A stretch of DNA of 64,000 nt, taken from NCBI RefSeq assembly GCF_002744735.1, contig NZ_KZ319345.1, positions 37,297-101,296 on the forward strand. Reading direction: 5' to 3'. This document shows positions 39,890-49,449 of the stretch, in pieces; positions within the stretch are counted from its first letter, which is position 1, and each line of letters begins with the position of its first letter. The DNA comes from Marinobacter guineae. GTDB taxonomy: Bacteria > Pseudomonadota > Gammaproteobacteria > Pseudomonadales > Oleiphilaceae. Position numbers and translations under genes: made by a program. The notes under the pieces are model-generated. The model was not told the DNA's origin. It saw nothing but the letters and a program-made list of their open reading frames with translations, and did no database searches.

Positions 39890-42865
39890 TTATCTATTGA
39901 TTTTCACCCTTAGGCGCCGAGCACGCTCTCTAAAAGCTTCTTCGCCGCCCTCCAAAATATCACAAACAGCTTTCCTGATTTCTTTGTTTTCCAATCCGCC
40001 TGCTTTATACGTAATTTGTGGGAGCCCGCTGCCATTTTGAGGGCCGGCTTCGGCAAGGATGATTTGATCTGCGTCTGTATTGATAACTAAGTTGGCGTTG
40101 TGGGTCACCATTATTACTTGACGCTTTTCTTTTGCTGCAATAAAAAGTTGGACTAGCTCTTCGAAAACAGACTTAGGGTCCAAGTTTTCTTCCGGCTGAT
40201 CAATAATTAAGGGTCTATCATCGAAATCATCAAGCGCAAGATAAAGTAGTAAAAGAACTATTCCCCTGGTTCCAGGTGAAAGCCTTCGGATATCGACACC
40301 ATCATATATGATTTCATATTTTACAGAGATGTGCTCACTACCATAAAGCCAGTGCGCAAATTGCTTCGACCATGATCGAAATTCGGCTTGCTGCGCCGGC
40401 GCATAAGGAGCATGCCTTAATAGATCACTCAAATAAGAAGAAATAAAACCCTTCATTGCAGCCTGAATATCAGATGCGCTTCCTGTCTCCCAAGCGGGTT
40501 TCAGCAGCTGTTCAGCCAGTGCGATTAAAGAGCCTCGGCCGTTAAATGGCCCTGCTTTGCGGCGATCAAGCAGTTTTTCTTCCGCGTAAGCTCCCCAATT
40601 CTCAACGTCTGCAATCCTTCTAACGCGGAATCCAAGCTTTTTTAGTGTTCCAGACGAAGCGGAAAGACGCTCCATAAGTGGAGAATAAAGTTCCGCTAAA
40701 GCCTCTTGCTGATTTATGACTGCCTCAAATAAATTCTTATACTCCTCGTCCCGTTCAGACTGCAGCTTCTTTCTTCGGTGGAATGCTCCTTTTGCATCTG
40801 CAAGCTTAGTCTCTAATACTTTTAACGCAGCATTCTCTTTTTCAATCCTTTTACTTAAGGCAGCATATTGATCTCGAATTACTTTATCGGCACTCAATAA
40901 ATCCTCAAGTCTTTTCATTTCAGCATTTATTAACGATAGGCTGAGGCTTTCCAAATCCACACCCTGTGGAATCAGAGGTGTTTTGGCTTCTGGTGTTGGA
41001 ATAGGTGAGCCAGTTAGCTTAGCGATCTGCTGGTCGGCCCATTGCTGGTAGGCCGTGAGATTTTCGTCAACGTTGCCTTTGTAAATAAGAAGGAAATTAT
41101 CCCATTGTTCGTCAGTCAGCCCACTTTGGCGATGGCGCTCACGAACTTGGCGTAGCATTTCAGGTGCTTTCGCAGAGCGGGTACTTCGAACCTCGTCTTG
41201 CAATTCGATAAAGGAGCGCTTTTGGCTCGTGAAAGACTGGATCTTTTCCCGAATATTTTGTGCGGCCGCGCTAAGCTCCGAATGCCTGCGGGCCTGATCT
41301 TCTGATCCTTTGATAGTCAATTTAGAAAGGTCTTTCCGGTACCCGCCTATTAATTGTTGTTTTTGAGAAACTTGGTGGGTGAGCGTCTCCACCCAACTTT
41401 CCTTCTCTAACTCTCCGGCAATTCGCTCAGATAAATCGGCAATTGATCCGGAATCTCGAGATTGAGACAGCTTATAACGATTAGTTTTCTGTTCGCGGAG
41501 TTCAGAAAAATCGATTGCCCCTTCCCGGTCATCAACGGGAAAAGACTCAAAGATAACTCGCTCTATTTCGTCAATAAGGCCATCCGAGATTCCGGTAGAG
41601 GAACACAGTTCTTCGACAAATTGCTGGGACAAGTACCTCGCCCTGGGAAAAGAGAAATGGCCATTGGCGTCACTACCATCAAGAAATTTGGTGCCGCTGC
41701 TTCCTCCGGCCCACTTGACTTCAATCTTAGAATCGTTGAGATGTGGCCTGGCCCGGGAGAGGAATGATGGACTGATATGTTCATTGCTATTCCACGCGCT
41801 AGATGAAATCGCTTCACAGCCTGCGGCTATCATATCGACAAGTGCCGTTTTACCTGACCCGCGAGCACCAATTACGGCCACCAACCCAGGATTGAGAGGC
41901 AAATCTGGAGTATCTATCCAGCTCGCATCTTTTATCGAAATATCAGAAATAACCTGTGAAGGCATCGCCGTTTTGGGGGGTTCAGAGCCAACAAAGGCTC
42001 TCCCCTCTGGATCGATACAGGCTTGACGGAGAGAATCGAACTCCAGGCTTCCTTTTACCCAGGTAAACCGATCGTCAACGGGCTGACCAACAGAATTTTG
42101 ATCGTGTGAATCACTGCCATGAAGACAAGGCTTACAACCGTTGTACCGTTCTTGCAACTGCTCTACCGAGACAGCTTTTCGCCCAAGCCAAAACTCTCTT
42201 TGGGCTGGATTGCTCGAAAATATTATGTGAGCGAATTTTTCGATTTCTTGGCGGACTGTTCTGTCGGCAGCTTCACGGACACCTGAAGTTCCATCGCCTG
42301 AAGCCCCAGCAACTGCTATGAGGATGTTTTCTTTGGCCCAAGAACTCTCATTAAAAACATCACGCAGGTCAGAGAAATCAACCTTGTATTGAGTTGCGCC
42401 AAGCTTAAGTGCGGAGAAATCGTCTGAGATGCTTGGATCCGCCCGTTTACCAAGGGCGATGAGGTCTTCTCGGGTACAGCCGAACCGGTCTTCATAAGCC
42501 TTGAAGTGCAGCCGAGCCAGGATTCGGCGCAATTGATTCAAGTGATCAGGGTCTTCAGGGCTGACTAACAAATGTATGTTGACGAACCCTGACTTTGCAG
42601 CAACTCCTAGTCGAAGCTCAACATTAGGGAAAATCAACTTAACGTCTGGCAGTCGACCCGATTCCTTAAACTTCAATACGGCTTCGTAAGTCTCAGTAGT
42701 GTAGTAATCGGTAACGGCAATAGCCTCGATCTTCGGAGATAAATTCTCAAGCGTCGAAAGATAATTCTCCCAAGCGTCCTCCCCGCCAAACTGGTTATTC
42801 AGTATCGTACCTGGTGCATGAATATGTGGTTCCCAGCGCCTCCATTCTGATCCTCGATTTATCAT
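39890..42865 (-). CDS. TrlF-type PHP / SMC-like ATPase
   Basis: 991 residues from ATG 42865 (GGAGA five bases before); the longer frame would overlap the upstream gene. N-terminal PHP-type phosphoesterase (WRRWEPHIHAPGT, AIAVTDYYTTETYEAV, FPNVELRLG, HGSDSHDQN). Then an SMC/RecN-like ATPase: Walker A VIGARGSGKTALVD, a coiled coil from about 480 to 760, and RLSPGTRGIVLLLLYLALDD followed by PLIIDQPEENLD and VMVTHNANLV-like loops (QVIMVTHNANLVI). This is the TrlF architecture, found near restriction systems. It probably acts on nucleic acid with ATP-driven clamping. It follows the type IIG gene by 26 bases. Confidence 0.85.
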   Translation of the reverse strand: MINRGSEWRRWEPHIHAPGTILNNQFGGEDAWENYLSTLENLSPKIEAIAVTDYYTTETYEAVLKFKESGRLPDVKLIFPNVELRLGVAAKSGFVNIHLLVSPEDPDHLNQLRRILARLHFKAYEDRFGCTREDLIALGKRADPSISDDFSALKLGATQYKVDFSDLRDVFNESSWAKENILIAVAGASGDGTSGVREAADRTVRQEIEKFAHIIFSSNPAQREFWLGRKAVSVEQLQERYNGCKPCLHGSDSHDQNSVGQPVDDRFTWVKGSLEFDSLRQACIDPEGRAFVGSEPPKTAMPSQVISDISIKDASWIDTPDLPLNPGLVAVIGARGSGKTALVDMIAAGCEAISSSAWNSNEHISPSFLSRARPHLNDSKIEVKWAGGSSGTKFLDGSDANGHFSFPRARYLSQQFVEELCSSTGISDGLIDEIERVIFESFPVDDREGAIDFSELREQKTNRYKLSQSRDSGSIADLSERIAGELEKESWVETLTHQVSQKQQLIGGYRKDLSKLTIKGSEDQARRHSELSAAAQNIREKIQSFTSQKRSFIELQDEVRSTRSAKAPEMLRQVRERHRQSGLTDEQWDNFLLIYKGNVDENLTAYQQWADQQIAKLTGSPIPTPEAKTPLIPQGVDLESLSLSLINAEMKRLEDLLSADKVIRDQYAALSKRIEKENAALKVLETKLADAKGAFHRRKKLQSERDEEYKNLFEAVINQQEALAELYSPLMERLSASSGTLKKLGFRVRRIADVENWGAYAEEKLLDRRKAGPFNGRGSLIALAEQLLKPAWETGSASDIQAAMKGFISSYLSDLLRHAPYAPAQQAEFRSWSKQFAHWLYGSEHISVKYEIIYDGVDIRRLSPGTRGIVLLLLYLALDDFDDRPLIIDQPEENLDPKSVFEELVQLFIAAKEKRQVIMVTHNANLVINTDADQIILAEAGPQNGSGLPQITYKAGGLENKEIRKAVCDILEGGEEAFRERARRLRVKINR

Positions 42866-42891
42866 TGTGTCTCCATGCGCGATGATAACTT

Positions 42892-45800
42892 CTACATTGA
42901 ATACCAAGTATGAGTATGGGCGTCGAATCCTGCCACACCAACAGCCACCAGGGATTGTAGGCCCTCCTCAACAGACTTCACGGGTTTTCTTTTGAACAAG
43001 TCCGCCAAGCTTTCGATAGTATGAGAGCGCTCGGTTAAAGCTTCTCGGAGGACCCGAAGCTGATCTGGAATGGCTTTCGGGAACGCAGCCTTGCCTTTGT
43101 TGGTGGTAGCTTCCGCTTTCGCAACAGTCGCCTTCGGCGCGATATCTACTTCTGTCTGCACAGCATCGGGTGCCTGGTACTCTGGGCGGAGCCAACGAAC
43201 GATGCCCCGTGATTCCTCCTCGGCACGCTGCTTGTTGAGCTCGACCAGGCGCATTAACAGTTCTTCTTCTGCTTCCGCTTGGCCAGCCGGCTTATCTGGA
43301 AGCGGCGCTGTGGCGCCTGGGCGACCTACCAACTTTTCGGCCAGGTCCGACCAACCGTAGGCCCGAAAAACAGCATGGTCTAACTCGTCATGCAGTTCTT
43401 GGAGTACGGAAACTAAGCCCTGTTGGTGAATGGTTTTTTCTTTATCGGTGAGTTTTTCGCTCGCGCGCAGTTTTTCCAGCACGTTGTACATGCCTGTTAG
43501 TGTCAGTGAAGGATGCTCAGTTAGTTGCTCTTTTCGGTGCGCATCAACACGAGTTGCAAGCTTGCCAATTTGAGCCACTGCTGCTTCGTCCAGAGCAGGA
43601 AAGGAAAAAGCTTCGAAGCTTTTTGTTTTTACATACGTTGGATCATTGCCGACCCCAAGCGCACTTCCTGCAGCAGTGGCCCAGCAGGTATGAACCCGGG
43701 AGGAGAGAACCCCCAATATTTCTGGCTGATCTAAAGTGCAGGCAATTAGTTTGCTGTCGGGTAGCGTGTCAGAGCTCACATACTGAAAAGTTCGGTGTTT
43801 TGCAGTCTTCACCGTTGCAATGTATCTGCTCAGCGGCGGAAGAGCGGCCCTAAATTTTGGGCAGGGTTCGCCAAATATCCACCATTTGTCACGGCGGCTA
43901 GGCCGAGGGTTGTGATCGCGTTCCGGTTTTATTCTTTCCTTTACCCATTGATAGACTTCTGGAAATCGCAACTTCACGTCATCGATTTCTAAACCAAATA
44001 AGTCGATCACTAGAGCATTTCGAGGCTTACCAGTTAGATCTCTACCATTCAGATAGGGGCGAATATGGCTTTCCAGTCCAGAACGTTTTCCAAGGCCTAA
44101 CTCTCGAGCTTCATCGGGGGAAACGACAAAAGCTTTCCCGTGTGGCTCAATTCCGGGGAATGTTAATCCTAAATTTGCAGTTAGTGGTAGCGCTGAAGCC
44201 ACATCAGCGCCAATTGTGAGATCTGAGAAGATCTTTCCGGTAACTGACGCTATATCTACTTTTCGTGTTTCACTCTCAGATTTCATCTCACTAACAATTC
44301 GATTCAAGGAACCTGGTTGTGTTCCTTGAACGCCAACCGTCATTGCAATCCGAACGGCAGCACCATCATTCCCATCTACCCATGGATGATCCGGTACCGC
44401 AAAAGCCAGCGATAATGGCATCTTTGAATCATTTAAGTGCGGCTCTAATACGCGTCGGTTAAAGGTCTGCTTCAAACTGTTGGTGGTAATGAACCCAAAT
44501 CGTTGAGCGTTACCCTTTCTTACGTTTTCGGCCGCTGTATGCCACCAATACATCACGAAGTCGGCAGAATCCGGAACCACGCCTTTGAAGACCTGGCGCA
44601 CAGCGTCAACGTATCCATCACCCAAAGAGCGTCGCATCGTTGAAGCGCCAATGAACGGCGGGTTTCCGATGATATAGTCAGCTTTTGGCCACTCGGCTCG
44701 GCGTGGATTGTGATACCGGTACACAGTGGCGCGGCCTGTTTCATCGGGGATTAGCTCACCCGTAGTTGGGCTGGCCTTCATACTGATGCCATCCCAGATG
44801 GTTACTGGTTGTCCATTATCATCAAGCTCGGGTTCCCGGCTGTCGTACTCGATCAGAGCATCCCGACACTCAATGTTTTTAAAGTCCTTCAGAATTGGTT
44901 CGGGCAGATCCAGGCGGTCATTCAGCCGGTAGTGCCATTGCAGGTAGCCAATCCAAAGCACGAGTTCAGCGATCTGGGCCGCCCGGGGATTTAGCTCCAA
45001 TCCGAGGAATTGGTGGGGATCAACGGTCAGCCCCTCGCTCTCCAAGACACCCTGGCCTCGTGTCAGCTCGGAAATAAAGCCCAGGACCTCCCCTTCGAGT
45101 CTCTTCATGTGTTCCAGGGCAACGTAGAGAAAGTTGGCACTGCCGCAGGCCGGATCCAGCACATGAGTTTGGCAAAGTTGATAATGGAAGGCCTGGACCT
45201 GCTGAAGCGCCTTAGCGTCTTTCCCCTGACGCAAAAGTGTTTCCGCAGCTCCTCGGATGTCGCCCCACTGCTCGCGAAGCGGCTCAATCAGGGTCGGCAT
45301 TACCAGACGCTCAACATAGGCTCTGGGCGTGTAATGGGCGCCGAGTTTGTGGCGTTCTCGGGGATCCAGGGCTCGTTCCAGGAGCGTCCCAAAAATGGCT
45401 GGTTCCACAAAGCGCCAGTCCGCTCTCGATGCGTCAATGAGTAGCTGGATCTGGCTGGCGTTCAGCGGAATGGGATCGATGTTTTTGAACAAACCACCGT
45501 TGAAGCGTTTTACGGTCTGCATTAGACGTTCGCTGTAACCGCCGGCATTCATGGTATCCCACAAGGCTTTGACCGCCTGGGGGAATGCCTCGGGATTCCG
45601 GTCTTTAATGTCTACAAGCAAGTTCTGAAACGATTCTCTCGGCAGTAGCTCAACATCCTCTGCGAACATCGTGAACAGACATCGTTTAAGGAAGCTGGCC
45701 ACCCTTTCAACGTCATACCCGCTGCGCTCCAGGGATCTTGCCAACTCTGCCAGTTTGGTACTGACCTCCCGAGTGACCTTGGCTGCGTGTTTGCTTGGAT

Positions 45801-46365
45801 CAAGCTTGTCGGGATCGAGCCAAAGCTGGCGAAGACGATGTTGGATCTCTGGCTTGTGCAGGTCGTCCAGACGGATCTCAAAATGTCTGGGGTCTGGAAA
45901 TGGCACATAGTTTCCGCCCGTCCGGGTGAATTCCGAATAGGTGTAGATGGCATTTCCGACGTCGACAATAACGATGAATGGAGGACGGCCGTGCTCCACT
46001 TCCTCGAAGGGCAGCCCCCTGATGTACCGTTCCGCCTGGGCTACCGCAGCGTTGATGGCATTCTGGTGGCTGCGAGAGGCTAGTTGTTTGCCCGTCTGCT
46101 TCCCTTCCAAAACGAAGCAGTCTCGACGGTATAAATCGATGTATCGGCTTTCAGTGTTGCCATCGACTCGCGGAGAGGCGATAAACCGCTCAAAAACGTA
46201 GGAGTTCTGACTGGTGTCCCCCTCCCCCGGGTCTGGCAGTGGAAGATCCAGGAGCGTGCAAAGATCGCGCATGAACGATTGGAAGTTTGAGCGTTCACTC
46301 CCCGAGTTGCCTTTCCAGCGTTCGAGAAAACTGCTTACAGCGGAAGAGGTTGCGATCGCATCCAA
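42892..46365 (-). CDS. Type IIG restriction-modification enzyme (MmeI/YeeA-like)
   Basis: 1157 residues from TTG 46365 with AAGGAG eight bases before. The N-terminal 150 residues contain a PD-(D/E)xK type nuclease pattern (YIDLYRRDCFVLEGKQTG). A helical linker leads to an N6-adenine methyltransferase: HKLGAHYTPRAYVERLV, motif I THVLDPACGSANFLYVAL and motif IV DYIIGNPPFIG. The last 500 residues hold the target-recognition part (VSSDTLPDSKLIACTLDQPE) and a C-terminal helical end. One polypeptide for cutting and methylation fits type IIG; the target site cannot be read from sequence. Coupled with TrlF downstream. Confidence 0.85.
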   Translation of the reverse strand: MDAIATSSAVSSFLERWKGNSGSERSNFQSFMRDLCTLLDLPLPDPGEGDTSQNSYVFERFIASPRVDGNTESRYIDLYRRDCFVLEGKQTGKQLASRSHQNAINAAVAQAERYIRGLPFEEVEHGRPPFIVIVDVGNAIYTYSEFTRTGGNYVPFPDPRHFEIRLDDLHKPEIQHRLRQLWLDPDKLDPSKHAAKVTREVSTKLAELARSLERSGYDVERVASFLKRCLFTMFAEDVELLPRESFQNLLVDIKDRNPEAFPQAVKALWDTMNAGGYSERLMQTVKRFNGGLFKNIDPIPLNASQIQLLIDASRADWRFVEPAIFGTLLERALDPRERHKLGAHYTPRAYVERLVMPTLIEPLREQWGDIRGAAETLLRQGKDAKALQQVQAFHYQLCQTHVLDPACGSANFLYVALEHMKRLEGEVLGFISELTRGQGVLESEGLTVDPHQFLGLELNPRAAQIAELVLWIGYLQWHYRLNDRLDLPEPILKDFKNIECRDALIEYDSREPELDDNGQPVTIWDGISMKASPTTGELIPDETGRATVYRYHNPRRAEWPKADYIIGNPPFIGASTMRRSLGDGYVDAVRQVFKGVVPDSADFVMYWWHTAAENVRKGNAQRFGFITTNSLKQTFNRRVLEPHLNDSKMPLSLAFAVPDHPWVDGNDGAAVRIAMTVGVQGTQPGSLNRIVSEMKSESETRKVDIASVTGKIFSDLTIGADVASALPLTANLGLTFPGIEPHGKAFVVSPDEARELGLGKRSGLESHIRPYLNGRDLTGKPRNALVIDLFGLEIDDVKLRFPEVYQWVKERIKPERDHNPRPSRRDKWWIFGEPCPKFRAALPPLSRYIATVKTAKHRTFQYVSSDTLPDSKLIACTLDQPEILGVLSSRVHTCWATAAGSALGVGNDPTYVKTKSFEAFSFPALDEAAVAQIGKLATRVDAHRKEQLTEHPSLTLTGMYNVLEKLRASEKLTDKEKTIHQQGLVSVLQELHDELDHAVFRAYGWSDLAEKLVGRPGATAPLPDKPAGQAEAEEELLMRLVELNKQRAEEESRGIVRWLRPEYQAPDAVQTEVDIAPKATVAKAEATTNKGKAAFPKAIPDQLRVLREALTERSHTIESLADLFKRKPVKSVEEGLQSLVAVGVAGFDAHTHTWYSM

Positions 46366-46547
46366 GCTTACTACTCCTTAAGACACAGGTTCAGAAAATA
46401 TTACCCTTTCTGGGGAGGGTTACGCGAAGCGCTAGAGTCATTCCCACTCTCCAGCGTGTCAAACTTAATTTGGAATCGGGAACATTGATGAGAAACAGTT
46501 GGATTTCAAGATGGGTCGGCTCACACCAATGTCATGAACCACTTCGG

Positions 46548-46832
46548 TCAGTCACGAGCGAACCAGCTGGGTAGGGTGTCCCCTTGCTCGCGTAAGTTCT
46601 CGCAAACGAATCCAACGAATTCGCTCGCCGCCTCATGAGCAGTCATGTTATGTGGGATTCGCTCGGCAGCGTAAAAGGCGTCATCCATATTAATGAGCGT
46701 GCCCGTCGCAGAGAATATGTGTCGGCGCTCTTTCGCACTACTTTCCAGACTGAGGTTAATTGCATTGTTAATCAGCGCCGTTTGCACTTCGGTAATGAAC
46801 TGGAATTTTTTCCAGTTGAACTCGTCAGTCAT
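46548..46832 (-). CDS. Small hypothetical protein
   Basis: 94 residues from ATG 46832 (AAGGAT upstream). Sequence reads TDEFNWKKFQFITEVQTALI ... ERIPHNMTAHEAASEFVGFV ... REQGDTLPSWFARD. Soluble, mainly helical, no family recognised. It lies between the restriction gene and repB, 182 bases upstream of the former. Overall look suggests a real gene with plasmid-type neighbours. Confidence 0.55.
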   Translation of the reverse strand: MTDEFNWKKFQFITEVQTALINNAINLSLESSAKERRHIFSATGTLINMDDAFYAAERIPHNMTAHEAASEFVGFVCENLREQGDTLPSWFARD

Positions 46833-46922
46833 TTCTATCAATCCTTAGTCTTCGCGGCACGGCCCTGGAACTGCGCTGATTAAGTCAGCCCTAATCATCC
46901 CTCTGGCCTTATTTCCCGATGT

Positions 46923-48122
46923 TCACTCGGTGCTGGAGCCTTGGTATCTCTCGACTTGTTGATTGACCGAGTAGTTCAAAAATTCAGAGTAGCTGGAAAA
47001 CTTCTCTCCCCTCTCCTTTTCTGCGGCAACCAAATTACGGAATTCTGCTGGAGTTGCGCAATCGTGAAACAGCGGATGCTCAGGCTTCGATTTTGTAGAC
47101 TCGGTCTTTGGATCCTGGTCCTGAGCAATGGCGTCCAGAGGCAATTCCGGATCCGCGTAATTTTCTTTTACTGCAGTGACGAACCACCCTGCAGGATTGC
47201 TCAAGGTTTGAGACCGATGGTGAGCTTTGGCCAGGGCCAGGTTTCTCACAATGCGATCCTCATCGAACTTAGAGAAGATTTCTCTGCAGGTTGCGTCGGT
47301 GACGCCGAGTGCTCTCAGATCCGAATAAAGAGGGTGATTAGGCAGATCTTCCAGAGTGTCGATGGTCTTCCACTCGAACTCTAGGGCAACCGTTTTACGG
47401 CCGTGCTTGATTTTCTTTACGTAGACCTTTTTGAACTCAGTGAACTGCTCGATTTGGGCGATCGCCGGTTGAAGTACTTTCTGATTGAGATTGGCGAACC
47501 GCTCGTATGTCTCGTGGTTATAACCCATCAGCTTGGAAAAATTGTCCCAGCCGTTACGTGTCGCCAATTTGGGATCGAGTCCAACCACGCGGTTGCCGAA
47601 CTTGCGATATTGCTGGAAGAGCTCGTAGAGTCGAATCGCGTAATTCGATTTCATCTTAAGAATTCGACCAAGTTCATAGAGAGTGAAGCGACCCACCAGG
47701 CCAATAAGGAAGGGTTTGAGCTCTTCGCTGAACTTGATGCCGAATGTCCCTCGCTCGCAGTAGGCTTTGGAAACCCACTGGTACATGCGCCACTCGCCGG
47801 TATCGTCGTTCCGAATGGTGACTTGCTTACTCATAATTCCTTTGGAAATCCGGCGAAGATCCCGGTAAGCATTTTTCGGATTCAGCTCCAGATGCTCGAC
47901 CAGGTCCTGAACCTGAAAAACCTGTTCATGGAACTGGGTCTGATCCTTACGGATCTGCGCCATGGCAACCAAAAGAAGTTTGTGCTCTTGGCTGGTCAGC
48001 TCGAATTGCGCCTCAACGAGGGCGTTAGCCTTCGCAACCCGAAGTTTTGGGGTGTTCTCGTTCAGCGGAATTAAATCCAGCTGGTGACTGGCTTCAGCTG
48101 CTTGACCCACGATGAACCCCAT
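46923..48122 (-). CDS. repB: RepB-family plasmid replication initiator (Rep_3)
   Basis: 399 residues if started at ATG 48122 (MGFIVGQAAEASHQLDLIPL); the frame is open to 48236, but those codons are iteron sequence, so I do not use them. Two winged helices of Rep_3 type: LVEAQFELTSQEHKLLLVAM ... HLELNPKNAYRDLRRISKGI and MKSNYAIRLYELFQQYRKFG ... LMGYNHETYERFANLNQKVL. A C-terminal tail of 120 residues is charged and less conserved. It binds the iterons just upstream to open the origin and likely represses itself through the inverted copies at the gene start. Confidence 0.92.
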   Translation of the reverse strand: MGFIVGQAAEASHQLDLIPLNENTPKLRVAKANALVEAQFELTSQEHKLLLVAMAQIRKDQTQFHEQVFQVQDLVEHLELNPKNAYRDLRRISKGIMSKQVTIRNDDTGEWRMYQWVSKAYCERGTFGIKFSEELKPFLIGLVGRFTLYELGRILKMKSNYAIRLYELFQQYRKFGNRVVGLDPKLATRNGWDNFSKLMGYNHETYERFANLNQKVLQPAIAQIEQFTEFKKVYVKKIKHGRKTVALEFEWKTIDTLEDLPNHPLYSDLRALGVTDATCREIFSKFDEDRIVRNLALAKAHHRSQTLSNPAGWFVTAVKENYADPELPLDAIAQDQDPKTESTKSKPEHPLFHDCATPAEFRNLVAAEKERGEKFSSYSEFLNYSVNQQVERYQGSSTE

Positions 48123-48175
48123 ATAGATAAAATGATGGTTTGAACAAATATCACCCAACTGGTTTAGCTTCAAGG

Positions 48176-48914
48176 GCTCAAGGCCAGAAGCAACCAAAGG
48201 AGGGTCAAAGGCAACCTGATGACGGTTTGAAGGCAACCAAATGAGGCTCTGAATAGTCGATGAAGCAAAAGCTGGCTGATTTTTGCGCGAACTGAGCTAT
48301 GCCCAGGTGTCCATCGCACCTATTTTCCACTTTTGACCGTCATCAGGTTGCCTTTTAAGACATCAAAGTGCTTATCCGCGTTGAATGACTCAGGAATTTT
48401 TATTGTGAAGCCTGAAATCACCGTCTTTGGGTTGCCCCAGCGCGTGATTTGACCGTCATCGAGTTGCCGCTCGCGGCTGAAGTCTTCCACATACCGTCAT
48501 CAGGTTGCCTTTAGAGCACTTATTCACTGGAGCAGTACGTTCGACCATCATTTGGTTGCCTTTAAAACGACCGGTGGTGGGGATTTTCACCGTCATCAGG
48601 TTGCTTTAATGAATCCAGACCGTCATCAGGTTGCCGAATATTCCTCCGAAAGTCGCCGGCGCCGTCATTTGGCGACCCCGGATGAGGCTCTTTGAAGTTG
48701 CCTCTGAATGCGCCCTACACTCCAAGCCGTCATTGAGTTGCCTTTTGCAGTCCGAGACTTCCGGAAGCGCGCTGCCGGCGAGATTCCAGGCCTGACATCA
48801 TTTGGTTGTGGATCTCCGTCATTGAGTTGCCTCCAAACGTCAGGCAACGGAAAACTCCCCGTCATTGGGTTGCCTCAGACCGTCTCCAAGATGCCGAGTC
48901 TTCATTCTGGTTGC
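48176..48914. repeat. Iteron array of the plasmid origin
   Basis: About 16 copies of CCGTCATCAGGTTGCC with variants (ATTGAG, ATTTGG in the middle). Forward copies begin near 48336, 48420, 48452, 48493, 48543, 48589, 48619, 48661, 48727, 48793, 48816, 48858 and 48898; inverted copies near repB at about 48190, 48209 and 48232; one more inverted, divergent copy at about 49041. Spacing is irregular (22 to 66 bases and more), unlike the 22-base phasing of many iteron origins. Such arrays bind Rep and control copy number. Confidence 0.9.
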
Positions 48915-48924
48915 CTTTTTCTTT

Positions 48925-49010
48925 CTAGGGCCATGTTTTTTGGTGATTTTTTTGTCATGAAACAAACATAACTTCATAAATTAGAAATAATACAAACATG
49001 GCCTTTACAG
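48925..49010. other. AT-rich segment next to the iterons
   Basis: CATGTTTTTTGGTGATTTTTTTGTC is followed by ATAACTTCATAAATTAGAAATAATAC. Its place at the end of the iteron array fits a DNA-unwinding element. No perfect DnaA box was seen by eye. From 49011 to 49340 I see nothing further. Confidence 0.45.
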
Positions 49011-49449
49011 TTGCCCCTGGAAAGGAGGTTAACCCCAATCGGCAACCTGAATGAAATCGCCAGCTACCCTTCCCTCGTGTGGCTTCCACAACACTGCAAA
49101 CTAAGAAATCTCTCTACCGACATACGGCCTACAGCTATCAGTTCCTTTGACAGCCGCTTCAGCCCCCTCCTTATGTGAATTTGTATCCGCCTTTTGAGCG
49201 CTAAAGCCCAGATCTTTGTCTTACCAACGATCTGCGTGGCATTGCCTGCCAGATCGCCTTGACGGGGCTTTCAAAGACAGTCTCTGCGCCCTCTCCCATG
49301 CCTGGACCCTTGGGGAGCGTGAGTTAACCACCAATCATGATCTGCCCATTTCATTTATTAGTTAGTTTATTAGTTTGTTTGTTTATTGCTTTCTTTCTTC
49401 TGAGTTTGACGCTATACTTCCCCCTATATTCCACTGTCCCGAGGTGTCT

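Noticed and set aside
48122..48236. Longer RepB start at 48236
   Set aside because: The extra residues are translated iteron repeats, which points to non-coding origin DNA.
48176..48914. CRISPR array
   Set aside because: Repeats are short, variable, irregularly spaced and lie beside a Rep_3 initiator; no cas genes. They are iterons.
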